Notes: generated by a model not told the origin, from the sequence alone. A stretch of DNA of 33,593 nucleotides from Chara braunii (GCA_003427395.1 BFEA01000121.1:2867225-2900817); one strand, 5' to 3'; numbered from the stretch's first letter, positions 1 through 9,391 are shown. Numbers and translations: made by a program.

Positions 1-342
1 CCCCAACCCCCTATGTATATATAAAAAAAATATATGAAAAATAAAATTTTGCGTTTGGGTTCGGTGGGTTTTGACCCATGTTTGGGTTTGGTATTTTGCG
101 TTCGGGTTGGGTCACCGAACCCGAACACGGTGCTACGCAGGAATCAATATTGACTTAAAAAAGCGGAATAAGCAAAGAATAAAAAAAAACGAACACGAGT
201 ATAAAAAAAAAACAAGTTTGATATGAAGATTTTTCTTTTCATTTAAGTAAGCAAGTGACCACAGTATGATCAAGGCACAATTATTGCGTAGTGGAATCAA
301 TATTGACTTAAAAAAGCGGAATAATATTACGTCAAAATTATT

Positions 343-346
<4 letters not shown>
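1..346. other. AT-rich non-coding lead with G-rich hairpin
   Basis: No gene is visible. Bases 50-126 are rich in GGGTT-type words, and 100-108 (gttcgggtt) is an exact inverted match to 118-126, giving a 9-bp stem with a 9-nt loop. The remainder is A-rich, with several A-runs between 180 and 215. Confidence 0.5.
140..324. repeat. 32-bp exact direct repeat pair
   Basis: The 32-nt block at 140-171, beginning ggaatcaatattgactt, recurs identically at 293-324, with 121 bp between the copies. Sequence diverges immediately after both copies. It could be a local duplication or the flanks of a small insertion. The intervening A-rich segment has no recognisable element structure. Confidence 0.7.

Positions 347-404
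<58 letters not shown>
347..404. repeat. (CT)n microsatellite
   Basis: This is an uninterrupted CT dinucleotide run of about 29 copies. It leads directly into a CTAT tract. Open frames across it are pure low-complexity translation. Confidence 0.95.
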
Positions 405-408
<4 letters not shown>

Positions 409-413
409 CTATC

Positions 414-444
<31 letters not shown>

Positions 445-530
445 CTATTTGTCTATCTATCTATCTGTCTATCTTTCTTTCTATCTATCTATCTATCTGT
501 CTATCTATCTATCTATCTATCTATCTCTAT
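405..530. repeat. (CTAT)n microsatellite
   Basis: A tetranucleotide CTAT tract with scattered interruptions (CTGT, CTTT, ATTT). A T-rich stretch follows to about 620. The apparent proteins of alternating Leu/Ser/Ile/Tyr in this interval are translations of the repeat. Confidence 0.95.
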
Positions 531-748
531 CTTTTCTTTTTTTTTTTGTCTATCCTTGTCTCTCCTCGCCCCTTCTCTTACTTTTTTTTTTCTTTTTCCT
601 ATTTGTCATTTTTTTAATTCGTGAATTAAACTCAGACTTCGTAGCCAGTTACTTTTATTTTTGCGGGCGTGGCCCACACCACCCCCACCGAGGACGCTTA
701 GCTAGTAATTATGAATCTTTGTAAGTTTTCTCTTGAAAATTAATTATG

Positions 749-1746
749 TGCGAGGGAATGAGCCCTCGACAACAAAGGGACCCATTATTCGTTCCTCGTG
801 CCTGCCCGAGGGCCTTCGTACACCAACAGGCCTATTTTTGGACACTCCTGTCGTCGTGGAGGCACCAAACAGTTACTGGGTACCAGTTGGTTGCAAGGCC
901 CTGCGCACAATGTGACCGAGACATAATGAGCCTTCTAGGCTTTTCAAGACAGCGACGTGGAAACAAGCCTTCATGTCAATTAGGACGCAGCAAGTGAGGA
1001 AGGCCATATTGCAGAGTTGGGTACGCTGCACAGACCAGTATCTGACATGGGCCTGGGCACAGGCAGTTTGGTCCGACGTAAAGCTATTGGGCACTCCGTC
1101 GCCAGGCCCAGGCTGCCATAGGAGACAAGCACTTTCCATATAGGAAAGTGCCCACCTATTGGGCAGGCATTCTGGCCTTTGCTCCTCTTGCGGCAGCGCT
1201 GCTGCATTGGGCACCGAGGCCACTTGAGAGAGGAGGTTGGGCACACAAGGGCGCAGGTGGTGGCGCCAGAGCCCAACCAGCCATAGCCGGGCTGGAGCTG
1301 GAGGTAGCCAGTGGGGTATGGTGGTGGTCTTCGGGGAAAGAGGACGTCGTGTGGGGGAAGATGAGGGTGATTGAGGGAGGAGAGAGGACGTACCTAGTGG
1401 TGCCTTGGAGATCTGCATGGGCGACATCTTCACATGTGAGCGCTATGCTGTTGAAGTGTTCCTGTTGCGTTGCCATTAGTATAGGCTTAGTGTAGACACT
1501 GTGATACTTGGGTGTGGGCTTATAGGATTATAGGTTGGGCGCTCAACGCCATAGGAGAAGAGACACTGGATACACTGTTGATGTTTGCGAGTTGGGTTGT
1601 CGTTGACAACTACGATCATTGCTTTGGTCTTGATTGGTGTGATACTTGGCGCATTCTGCTTTCCGGACCGTGTTTGACAATCTGACTTTCAGTTTAATGT
1701 TGCAATTCGGATTTCTGTCATTTTGCGTTCGCTCATTTTCCTTGCA
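749..1746 (+). mobile_element. Orphan 5' LTR of an LTR retrotransposon
   Basis: The right edge ends ...TTCCTTGCA, three bases before a perfect plant initiator tRNA-Met primer-binding site, which is where a 5' LTR should end. The left edge is placed at TGCGAGG because the minus-strand Ty3/gypsy element at 16.3-26.1 kb has LTRs that also begin TGCGAGG and end in the near-identical word CTCATTTTCCTTGC. The interior is only faintly similar, so this is a relative and not a copy. Length is about 998 bp. Neither gag/pol nor a second LTR is visible downstream, so the element is truncated or its body has been replaced. Open frames inside the LTR look incidental. Confidence 0.65.
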
Positions 1747-1749
1747 ATT

Positions 1750-1761
1750 TGGTATCAGAGC
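1750..1761 (+). other. Primer-binding site (initiator tRNA-Met)
   Basis: TGGTATCAGAGC is the standard complement of the 3' end of plant initiator tRNA-Met, used to prime minus-strand DNA synthesis in many plant LTR retrotransposons. It lies three bases after the proposed LTR end at 1746. All twelve bases match the canonical site. Confidence 0.85.
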
Positions 1762-2340
1762 TGGTTCTTGCCGCTCCACTAACACCAACGCATGAGTGAT
1801 TATGTGCGTTGCATGGCTCGTAGGGCAGTGGAGATATTATTGAGTTGGTTTTTGTAGGTGTCCCAGGGTCAAGTAGGCGCACCAGAAGGCTCTCAGTACA
1901 TTGATGTCGTCGTTGAAGAACTCCACCTGTGATCTTGTCGTTTCATTGGTTCAGACAAATTAATCCTACCATCATCGATGGACACGACGAAGAGTGTTTG
2001 GCGAATTGTTTTCAATGATGACATCAATGCAGCGCCAAGTACTCTCATATCCCGCGCACTGGCACTTCACCTCCATGGATGATACGCACGCACTCCTGGC
2101 ATTTGTCGTGAGCAACGTGGACCACCACGGTTGATTTTCCCGGTCACATTAATGACCAGGACATGATCACTATTGTGCCGCGTGCCGGCCGCGTAGGCCA
2201 TCACTTTTAAGTTTTCACCCCGCACTCTACGTTATCGGACGAGAACCTCATTTTACATGGATGACATTGTTTGATAATGAAGAATATTGCCTCCTTCGCA
2301 CAACCATTGCCTACTGACGAACACTTCCGTGGCGTCCTAC
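1762..2340. other. Leader-like non-coding sequence after the PBS
   Basis: This would be the 5' untranslated leader of the element primed at 1750. I see no gag-like frame, zinc knuckle or other protein motif on either strand. The sequence is of mixed composition without obvious repeats. The point where the element is lost cannot be located. Confidence 0.4.
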
Positions 2341-2470
2341 GTGACCCTTTGAACACACTGAATGCGCGTTCTCGTTCGAACGCGAGCGTTCAAACGACCA
2401 GGGGCTGCGTTCAAACGCGTTCAAACCCGTTCAAACGCATTCAAACGCGTTCCATGGCACAAAGTTTTTG
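2341..2470. repeat. GTTCAAACGC decamer patch
   Basis: Variants of the word cgttcaaacg are repeated at close to 10-nt spacing, most regularly from 2408 to 2453, with partially self-complementary versions (ttcgaacgcgagcgttcaa) just upstream. Related words (gtcaaacgcattg, cgttcaacgcattc) reappear at 3438-3486, beyond the compound minisatellite. This places that array between two patches of the same motif. Confidence 0.6.
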
Positions 2471-2560
2471 AACGCAACCCCCCCATCCGCATGCGCGCAT
2501 GGCAGAGTACGGGTCGGGGATTTGGTTCTTAAAAAAAAAAAAAAAATACAAGTGTGGTAG

Positions 2561-2854
2561 TGTATATTTTCATGTTATAGGGGTAGATTCATTCGATTTT
2601 GCTCATAAAATGGATGGAAGTACCATGAGGTTGGCGGTGCGGTTCGAGACTTTGCTCTCTCTGTCTCTCCCTCTCACACACGCACACACACACACACACA
2701 AACAAACACACACACACATACACACACACACACACACACGCACACACACACGAAAGTGTATTTTTGCATGTCTAGCGGACGATTCATTCGATTTTGCTTA
2801 TCCAACTGATGGAAGTAGCGTGGGGCCAGCCACTCGGCTGGAGACTTACCTGGC

Positions 2855-2930
<76 letters not shown>

Positions 2931-3042
2931 CAATGTATTTTTCCAAGTCTAGAGGAAGATTCATTCGATTTTGCTCATCCAACCGACGGAACTAATGTAA
3001 GGCCAGCCACATGGTTGGAGACTTAGCTGGTCTTCCCCCTCC

Positions 3043-3117
<75 letters not shown>

Positions 3118-3250
3118 ACACATACACACACATACACACGACAATGTATTTTTCCATGTCTAGCGGAAGATTCATTCGATTTTGCTCATCCAACTTACCG
3201 AAGTAGCGTAAGCTGCGTAAGGTCAGCCGCGCGGTTGGAGACTTACCTGG

Positions 3251-3303
<53 letters not shown>

Positions 3304-3308
3304 CCTCC

Positions 3309-3369
<61 letters not shown>

Positions 3370-3403
3370 ACACATGCACATACACACACACACACACATA
3401 CAC
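2561..3403. repeat. Compound minisatellite, four tandem units
   Basis: Four tandem units start near 2561, 2757, 2934 and 3145. Each has a roughly 100-bp conserved core (shared words tgtatttttcc, gattcattcgattttgct, ggttggagactta) followed by a CT run and then a CA run of variable length. Unit length varies from about 175 to 260 bp, mainly through the dinucleotide tails. The first core is the most diverged. Open frames through the array are translations of the CT and CA tracts. Confidence 0.85.
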
Positions 3404-3911
3404 GGCCCCCAGCCCACACCCTGTGCCCTGCGCAAACTCGTCAAACGCATTGAGCCGCGTTCAATGAATGTGCGTTCAACGCATTCAAAAAATGAACGTG
3501 AAGTGTGTGTTTATTGAACGCGCGACAACAAAGGTGGCTTCATGATCGAGCGATCATGAAAACTCGCACAAATGATGATTCCGTGTGTGAGCAACAATGC
3601 AACATGTTTCTCCTTTCGCCACGTGCTAACAACAATTGCCTTCGAGAGGTGAAAGCGTGTGACTTCTTACCAACACATATCCGTGAGTTGATTCTTGTAG
3701 TTCGCTGGGATCCAAACTTCGCCATGAAGTCCTGCCATTTTACTTGCCTCGCCCTCTTCACTTGGTGCCCATTGGATTTCCAAGTGCAGTTCTACATGAG
3801 TGTTTCATTGCTTTGCTGTTATAGTTCGTTGGGAGAAGATCTTCAACTTTTGACGTCGGTCGTGGACTGCTGAGACCCCCATGTTGGACTTCGCTGGTTG
3901 AGGCCGTCAAC
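3404..3911. other. Spacer with a weak 122-codon open frame
   Basis: An open frame at 3505-3873 (+) encodes 122 residues with no recognisable domain, signal or motif, and its composition gives no strong coding signal. I do not call it a gene. A short exact palindrome, catgatcg-ag-cgatcatg, lies at 3541-3558. The right end (from about 3895) belongs to the host repeat interrupted by the next element. Confidence 0.35.
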
Positions 3912-4590
3912 CTATGAATCCCCCGCGGTCGTGGTCGCCGCGGGCACAACCGTGGACTGGGGTCATGACCGCGGTCCGCGGTTATAAAAAAAAAAAAAAA
4001 AAAAAGAATTCAGAAAAATACTAGGCTACCAGAGTTGCCCGGGGTCACTTGCCCGGCCGGGCCAAAAAAATAAAAATAAAAAAATTATTTTTAATTTTTA
4101 TTTTTTATTTTAACTTTGGTGAAGAATTTTGACGTGACCCTGAGGCAAAAGTTGTTTAGTTTATTTTTCTGCATAACATAGTTTGTTTTCGGATTTTTTG
4201 GATTTGTTTTTTTTTTTTTTTTGCTGGGACCTCCTTGCACGGGCTGGCCACCCGGGACCCGGGCGGCCCGGCTGGTAGCCTAGGAAAAATATGAAAACAA
4301 TATATGTTATGCCAAAAAATAAACTTAACAACTTTTGCCTAGGTGGTTGAGGCCGTGAACATGAACTTTTGTCTGAGGGATTTTTGTTTTTTATTTTTTT
4401 TAATAAAAAAAGAAGGCAAAAATAAAACTACAACCCCCTGTTTTTTTTTTTTTTTTTACCTATTATCCTAGGATTTAAAAATGTCAGTGTTTTCCGACCA
4501 CAGTTGGTCGCGGGTGGTCGCCCGCTATGGTCGGGATGCCAACCGCGTGTGGTCAAATGGCCCGCGGTCGTAACCGCGGGTGATACATAG
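3912..4590. mobile_element. Non-autonomous TIR element, about 679 bp
   Basis: The ends are inverted: CTATGAATCCCCCGCGG on the left, and the complement of CCGCGGGTGATACATAG on the right. It is flanked by CCGTCAAC (3904-3911) and TCGTCAAC (4591-4598), a 7-of-8 direct repeat suggesting an 8-bp target duplication as in hAT elements. The host sequence rejoins across it: ggttgaggccgtcaac plus gtgaagttcgga matches the uninterrupted copy at about 4761-4790 (ggttgaggctgtgaac, atgaagttggga). No transposase is present, so mobilisation in trans is inferred. The interior holds two further inverted-repeat pairs. Confidence 0.6.
4019..4341. repeat. Interlocked inverted repeats inside the TIR element
   Basis: One pair is taggctaccag near 4022 with its complement ctggtagccta at about 4270-4280, each with CCCGGG-rich inner flanks. 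The second pair is about 4141-4189 against 4292-4341, roughly 48 bp per arm with a few mismatches (shared words gcaaaagttgtt, gcataacat). The order is A-B-A'-B', so the two pairs interlock and are not simply nested. This suggests one foldback insertion within another or a rearrangement. Confidence 0.6.
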
Positions 4591-5660
4591 TCGTCAACGT
4601 GAAGTTCGGATCCCGGCAGACTGGCACTATTGGCCTCTGCCTCATGGCACACGCAATGCACAAATGGATCTAATCTTAAGCTAACACCTCCGCATTTGGG
4701 GCGATAGAATCGACGGCTACTAACGCTTGTTGGCAGTTGGGACCTCAGTGTTGAATTATGGTGGTTGAGGCTGTGAACATGAAGTTGGGATCCCGACGCA
4801 CTTGCCGCATTGGCAACTATTTCGAGACGAGCAGTAAACAAATGGCTCTAAAATTTATTGTCGCAGCAAATTGGTTTTCCAGGAGTCAGGATTCCAACAG
4901 TTTGGCGGGATATAATGCCCTACAACAACACCATCTATACCTGCGTACTCTATTCTCTTTATGTCGGCTGCTGGTGGCATGACTGATCACTTTCCGCACA
5001 AATCATTCACTTCGGTTGCCGAGAACCCTGATTTGATAGGTTCGGATCCCAACGAACTTACAACAACGTGCTCCGCCAAATCCATTGCTTCGCAAAACCA
5101 CATTTTTGCAACATCAAGGTCTGGCTGTCATTACCAACGACTCCCAGAAAAAGAAAATTGATCATCTTCGACCCCTTTGAACCCCACCCCCCAACCCCCC
5201 AGCCCCGTCTTGACCCAAGTTTCCCGGAATCCGAACTTCCTCATCCTGGATCGACAGCTCACCATCATCGCCCTGCTGGATTTCCGGTGTGGTTGGGGAT
5301 CACGAGATGAAGCTCGGATTATGGCCGACTAAAACTAAATGACATTATTTTTCTTCTTCTGTGCGCCTGGTTCATCGACCATGACTGGTTTTGGAAAACG
5401 AAATTTGTCAATGGACCCCTCGTCACCCCCCCCTCGCGCCCCGATCCGTCTTATCATTATTGCGAGTTCATGCTCTACCAATGTTGACTATCGCATTCGT
5501 GAAACACAAAAAGTCGTCCAAGTTTGACAATGTTGAGATTTTGCAGTGCCTCGTCGTTGGTTTTTAGGGAACCCTTATTCTGACAACTTCGGATCGAAGC
5601 GAACTTTAAAATAGCTAGTTATGGGGCGTTCACAATATTTTAAAGGACCTGTCCACCAAA
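4591..5660. repeat. Diverged dispersed-repeat blocks with AAGTTCGGATCCC word
   Basis: The word aagttcggatccc or a close variant occurs near 4602, 4782 and 5038, and again near 6144 and 6449. The blocks at about 4590-4680 and 4757-4850 align further (gaacatgaagtt...ggatccc, caaatggctctaa/caaatggatctaa). A second shared block contains tggacccctcgtcaccccc, at about 5412 and 6290. No protein motif is evident. I read it as an old diverged repeat family, probably remnants of one transposon type. Confidence 0.45.
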
Positions 5661-5666
5661 AACTGT

Positions 5667-6051
5667 CATTTCGACAAAATGAACATCTTTTATTTTTTGA
5701 ACGAAATTGGAACTGAGTTTTTTGGCCGAAAACCCATAAAAATTTGTTGTTCCTGAGGGTCAAACGCTGGACCCCCTGGCTGTACATGGACCTAGCTTGA
5801 GACCAGGTACCTCCAGGCAGTCCTGCTTGGAGGTGTCTAGTCTCAAGCTAGGTCCATGTACATCTAGGGGGTCCAGCGTTTGTAAAATGTTAGACCCTCG
5901 TCTGGTCTCAAGTTAGGTCCATGTATAGCCAGGGGGTCCAGCGTTTGAAAAATGCTGGACCCTCAGGAACAACAAATTTTGACGAGTTTTCGACCAAAAA
6001 ACTCAGTTTCAATTTCGTTCAAAAAATAAAAGATGTTCATTTTGACGAAAT
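5667..6051. mobile_element. Foldback (MITE-like) element
   Basis: The arms at about 5667-5806 and 5907-6051 are inverted copies. The word aaaatgaacatcttttattt in the left arm pairs with its complement in the right arm, followed by further matched blocks including tttgttgttcctgagggtc. The right arm has about 11 extra bases near 5948. The centre contains a third, inverted copy of the inner arm sequence, which forms a separate hairpin. No transposase is encoded and the target duplication is unresolved. Confidence 0.7.
5761..5882. repeat. Near-perfect 60-bp hairpin inside the foldback
   Basis: 5761-5820 pairs with 5823-5882 with about 54 of 60 positions complementary by eye and only two bases between the arms. 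Mismatches cluster at two spots, leaving a long uninterrupted core (tgtacatggacctagcttga). If transcribed it would form a small-RNA-precursor-like stem. Transcription is not shown by the sequence. Confidence 0.75.
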
Positions 6052-6557
6052 GGTCGTTCAAACATTTCCACTCCCTAAGAACGTGCTTGACCTCACCTTA
6101 TGGGGGACACAGGACTTGACCACTGAGTGCCCCACGTCAGACAAGTTCGGATCCCGAGGAACTTCCCGAAAGAACCTCCAACATGGAAATCTGTGTCGAT
6201 CGTGTTTGTCAATTTTTTTTTGTTATTCTGTGCGGCGTGCGAGGTTTCGTTGTATATGATTCGTGAAAATCATATATGGAATTTGGTAATGGACCCCTCG
6301 TCACCCCCTGTAAACCCCTCTTCGTTTAATTATTTATGCTGGCGCATACTTTGTCAATGTCGACTGCGTAAAATACATTCAAATTTCCACGAGCGCAAAT
6401 TGAAAGAAATTGAAAATTGGTTAATAAGTGTTGTGGACCCTGTCTCTGGCAAGTTCGGATCTGGCACACTTCACCGATCGTTTTCGATAGAATCGCGGGG
6501 TGCACCCGCCTCCAATCCTGCTTCTTCTTCTTCCTGCATTCGCAGACATATGTTACA
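6052..6557. other. Spacer with two diverged repeat blocks
   Basis: This continues the dispersed-repeat family of 4.6-5.5 kb: aagttcggatcccgagg near 6144, tggacccctcgtcaccccc near 6290 and aagttcggatctggc near 6449. The short open frames here have no recognisable domain. It may contain upstream sequence or intron of the broken gene that starts near 6558, but I cannot show this. Confidence 0.35.
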
Positions 6558-7764
6558 ACATGTCGCCGGAGAAAGTTCAAAAGGTTAGACAAGGACTGTA
6601 CAGTACGAGTCTTGAAGAGCGAGCGGAGTGATGGATAAAAGTCTTATAGATTTCACACTAAATGAGGGTATACAGAAACATGTTTGTCCTTTAGAGCTGG
6701 AACGTTCAAAGTGCGTCAAGGCGTACTGCAATGTTCTCGGTATCTCTCGTAATGCGTTTTATAACTACCAGAAGCGCTCCGACAATGACTTTGTGGGTTG
6801 CGAGCATGGGTTGACGGGTACAAACATGCCTACAGAAAAAATGGTCCCCAGGTTTGCCAATATGAAAATATTCATCGAGTGTCATGTCGATAGCATGCCG
6901 AATGAGCTGGCTCATGAAGGTGGGGTTTACAGACCGAAACTTCGATTGCCATTGCCAACTGCTTTTAGTAGCCTTTTACGAAGAGATCAATTTACGAGTC
7001 CATCAAATCATACTTTGTGGCAGTTGGCCTCAAGGTCGTGTCCGAATCCAACTTCAATAAAATGTGGCAGAAACACTTTTATCACGTTTCGCTCGCACCT
7101 TCTAACATGTTCCCAGACTACGTCGTCTGTAATGAACTGAAAGAACGTATACACTATGCTGCTCTTCCTCAAAATCGAGAACGAGCTCGAGAGGAAAAAA
7201 AAGTTCACCAAAGGCAACAAGTTGAACACAGATTGGACTATAGTCGAGTGAAAATTGATTCGATGGTCCCTCCGAACGAGCGTTTGTGACTTATCATTGA
7301 CGACATGGATCAGAAAAAGACGACCATTCTGCATATTGGTGAGACGAACTACTTTAAAGCACTTAAGCACGTGATGATGATGAAAACAAATCTGACTGGT
7401 GTCATTGCACACGGTAGAGACCCTAGTATTTATGTTTACACGTGGTTTTCGTATTTCAAACACGATTCACACACAATCGCTACTTGTCTTATGAGAACCC
7501 TCGTCGAAATTCAAGCGAGTGGGAAGCCATTACCACCTTTTTTGTGCATTGCAGCAAATAATTATTGGCAGGAGAACAAGAACAAGTATAAGTGTGCTAG
7601 TTGCATTTTTGGTTAAGTTCAAAGTTTTCCAAGAAGTGGAAATTAAATTTATGTTGGTGAGACATACTCATACGAACGTTGACGCTGCTTTCAACTTCTT
7701 CTCCAATAAACTGAAAGACATAGACGCTTATATTATGGACGAGTTATTAAATATGACAACGTGA
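6558..7764 (+). pseudogene. Decayed DUF7869-like, transposase-like gene
   Basis: Successive frames give protein-like segments in an order I recognise from a family annotated as DUF7869. First comes a basic N-terminal piece (MSPEKVQKVRQGLYSTSLEE, from 6558). A segment with GISRNAFYNYQK follows (6628 frame), then WQKHFYHV and a Glu/Arg-rich stretch (7017 frame), DDMDQKK near 7300, LTGVIAHGR, PPFLCIAANNYWQENKNKY near 7530-7590 and VRHTHTNVDAAF near 7660-7695. That family is thought to have an RNase H-like fold. As I recall it, relatives carry Asp-Asn where this copy has Asn-Asn. Breaks: a frame change before 6628, another near 6966, TGA at 7287-7289, and a +1 shift near 7612. The 5' and 3' limits are unknown and introns cannot be excluded. 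Function, if any, is lost. Confidence 0.55.
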
Positions 7765-8779
7765 TCATCAGGAACGGGTTGTCCATACAACCTTTGGAAA
7801 GTTTTTGACCAAGTTTACGATTGCTCGAAAGCGATCAACAACGTTCTCCTACCAGTGCCAACAGGGAACCCCTGTTTGTTGGACGTTGAAAAGATCACCC
7901 GAAGACCAGTTTCGACCCCCTCGTCCATGTTGACATTGACACTTTCCTTATCCTTCGCCCTTCTGACGACGATCTTTCCAAAGAGGTGCTTATTTAGGTG
8001 GGCAAAGCACATTTGCCGGTGGTTCGTGAAAATAATTTGCTGAATTATAATGAAGTGTTGGTGGAATACTGAGTGTCGATTGGAAGAGCAAAATCGCTGG
8101 ACGAACTGTATGATAATGCTTGAGAGAAAAAATGAAGGATGACTGACCAGAAATAATGCCAGCATGCCGACTCGATCGCTTTCGGTTAGGAGAAACTGAG
8201 CAAAGGTACAAAGTCGTTCACAACAGGACTTGTCATTCCTTCCAGTGTTCGACTGAATGTTGAAGTTGCACTTCGAGATCTGAGTCCATTTGCTGAAGGG
8301 AATCTCAATGAAGGAGACAAAAACGACGAGTGTGTGTCGATGGTCTTGTCAGTCCGCCCAATAGGTGAGCAAATAGGATTTCTGAAAATGATTGTTTGAA
8401 CGGGGTTAATTTTGGTAGAATATCATCGTGGAGTTTGTGCATTATCGAAAGATGGAGCCTTGAGGGGATCATATTATTTTTGAACTAAGTAAAGCGCGAT
8501 GATTTAATAGTAGGACAACATGGCGAAATTTGTCCACGATCTTGGATGATTTTTGTAAGATGGTTGGTTGCTGGTTAAGCTATTTTGGAAAATTAGTTCA
8601 TCATAGAGACGATTGTTCTACTTTTTCAACAATTCATTTTCGTGTATGTTTTGCATATCACGTCTTGTGTAGGGAGTGCGACAGAAGTAATGACTAATTG
8701 GCATCATTATTCGTGTCTCATTCGCCCTTGCGCATGCGGATTGCGTGGTGCGGGCAATGATACATAATTTTTTTGGCCG
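7765..8779. other. No gene recognised
   Basis: Directly downstream of the broken gene. It might include remains of its C-terminal end, but no frame gives family-like segments. ORFs on both strands are short (at most 116 codons) and overlap one another. No tandem repeat or inverted repeat stands out by eye. Confidence 0.4.
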
Positions 8780-9391
8780 ATGACAACGAAGTTTGAAAAT
8801 GACCTATGGATGACTGTCGTCCTCTTTTTGGACAACCCTCTCGATGCCTGGTTCTTGGCAGAATGGGATAGAGTGATCATGATAAGGAAATGTTTATGGC
8901 ATAAGGACTACACATTTACTTTCACGATGGAGCGGTGGAGCCTAATCAAAGTATCTCATTATGCCATCAGCGTCAGGCAACGTCCGCCCTTGTGCTCCGC
9001 ACTCCGACAGGAAGAGAATAAACGGTTTTACCTTCGCGTTGAGAACGTCACGAGGTCACCTCGCGTGTGGTCCGTAAACATGAAACGAGAGTTGTTGGAC
9101 TGTGCGTCTTACAATCTGTTTTTGGAGCTATATCTGTTGTGTGGTACTGGAACGTGGCTGTGGAATGTGCCATACTGTTGCGTACAGTTGTCTTTGGTCG
9201 ATTCCGACTTTTGCAGAGTGTTGTGTGTGACATGTTTGAACCAAAATCGAACTTTGGTAGACGTTGTAGTGCTTGTTTCTCGCAAGGAGCTTACAATCAA
9301 TGGTCGCAATCTGGACACTCCGCGGGTTCTTTACGAGAACGAACAATCCGATTTAGTAATTGTCGGTCAAATTGATGAGGTTGACAAGTGA
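8780..9391 (+). CDS. Hypothetical open frame, 203 codons
   Basis: This is the longest frame in 6-10 kb that is not low complexity. It runs from ATG at 8780 to TGA at 9389-9391. The deduced protein is mixed in composition with several Trp and Cys residues, a hydrophobic middle (NLFLELYLLCGTGTWLW) and an acidic C-terminus ending QIDEVDK. I recognise no domain, signal peptide or catalytic motif. Smaller frames overlap on both strands. Splice sites, promoter and polyadenylation signal cannot be assigned. It could be an exon, a transposon remnant or a chance open frame. The surrounding density of repeats favours the latter two. Confidence 0.25.
   Translation: MTTKFENDLWMTVVLFLDNPLDAWFLAEWDRVIMIRKCLWHKDYTFTFTMERWSLIKVSHYAISVRQRPPLCSALRQEENKRFYLRVENVTRSPRVWSVNMKRELLDCASYNLFLELYLLCGTGTWLWNVPYCCVQLSLVDSDFCRVLCVTCLNQNRTLVDVVVLVSRKELTINGRNLDTPRVLYENEQSDLVIVGQIDEVDK

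Noticed and set aside
266-724. Open frame of 152 codons, mostly Leu/Ser/Tyr/Ile
   Set aside because: It is a translation of the CT and CTAT microsatellites and the following T-rich DNA.
873-1495. Overlapping open frames of up to 186 codons on both strands
   Set aside because: They lie inside the LTR at 749-1746 and have no domain or codon signal.
1741-1790. tRNA gene suggested by the tRNA-like word
   Set aside because: Only 12 bases match the tRNA complement. It is a primer-binding site and no cloverleaf is possible.
2499-3453. Frames rich in Thr-His or Cys-Val repeats
   Set aside because: These are translations of CA and CT tracts in the compound minisatellite.
3505-3873. 122-codon frame as a gene
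   Set aside because: No recognisable motif, and it sits between repeat arrays. Kept only as a note in the spacer entry.
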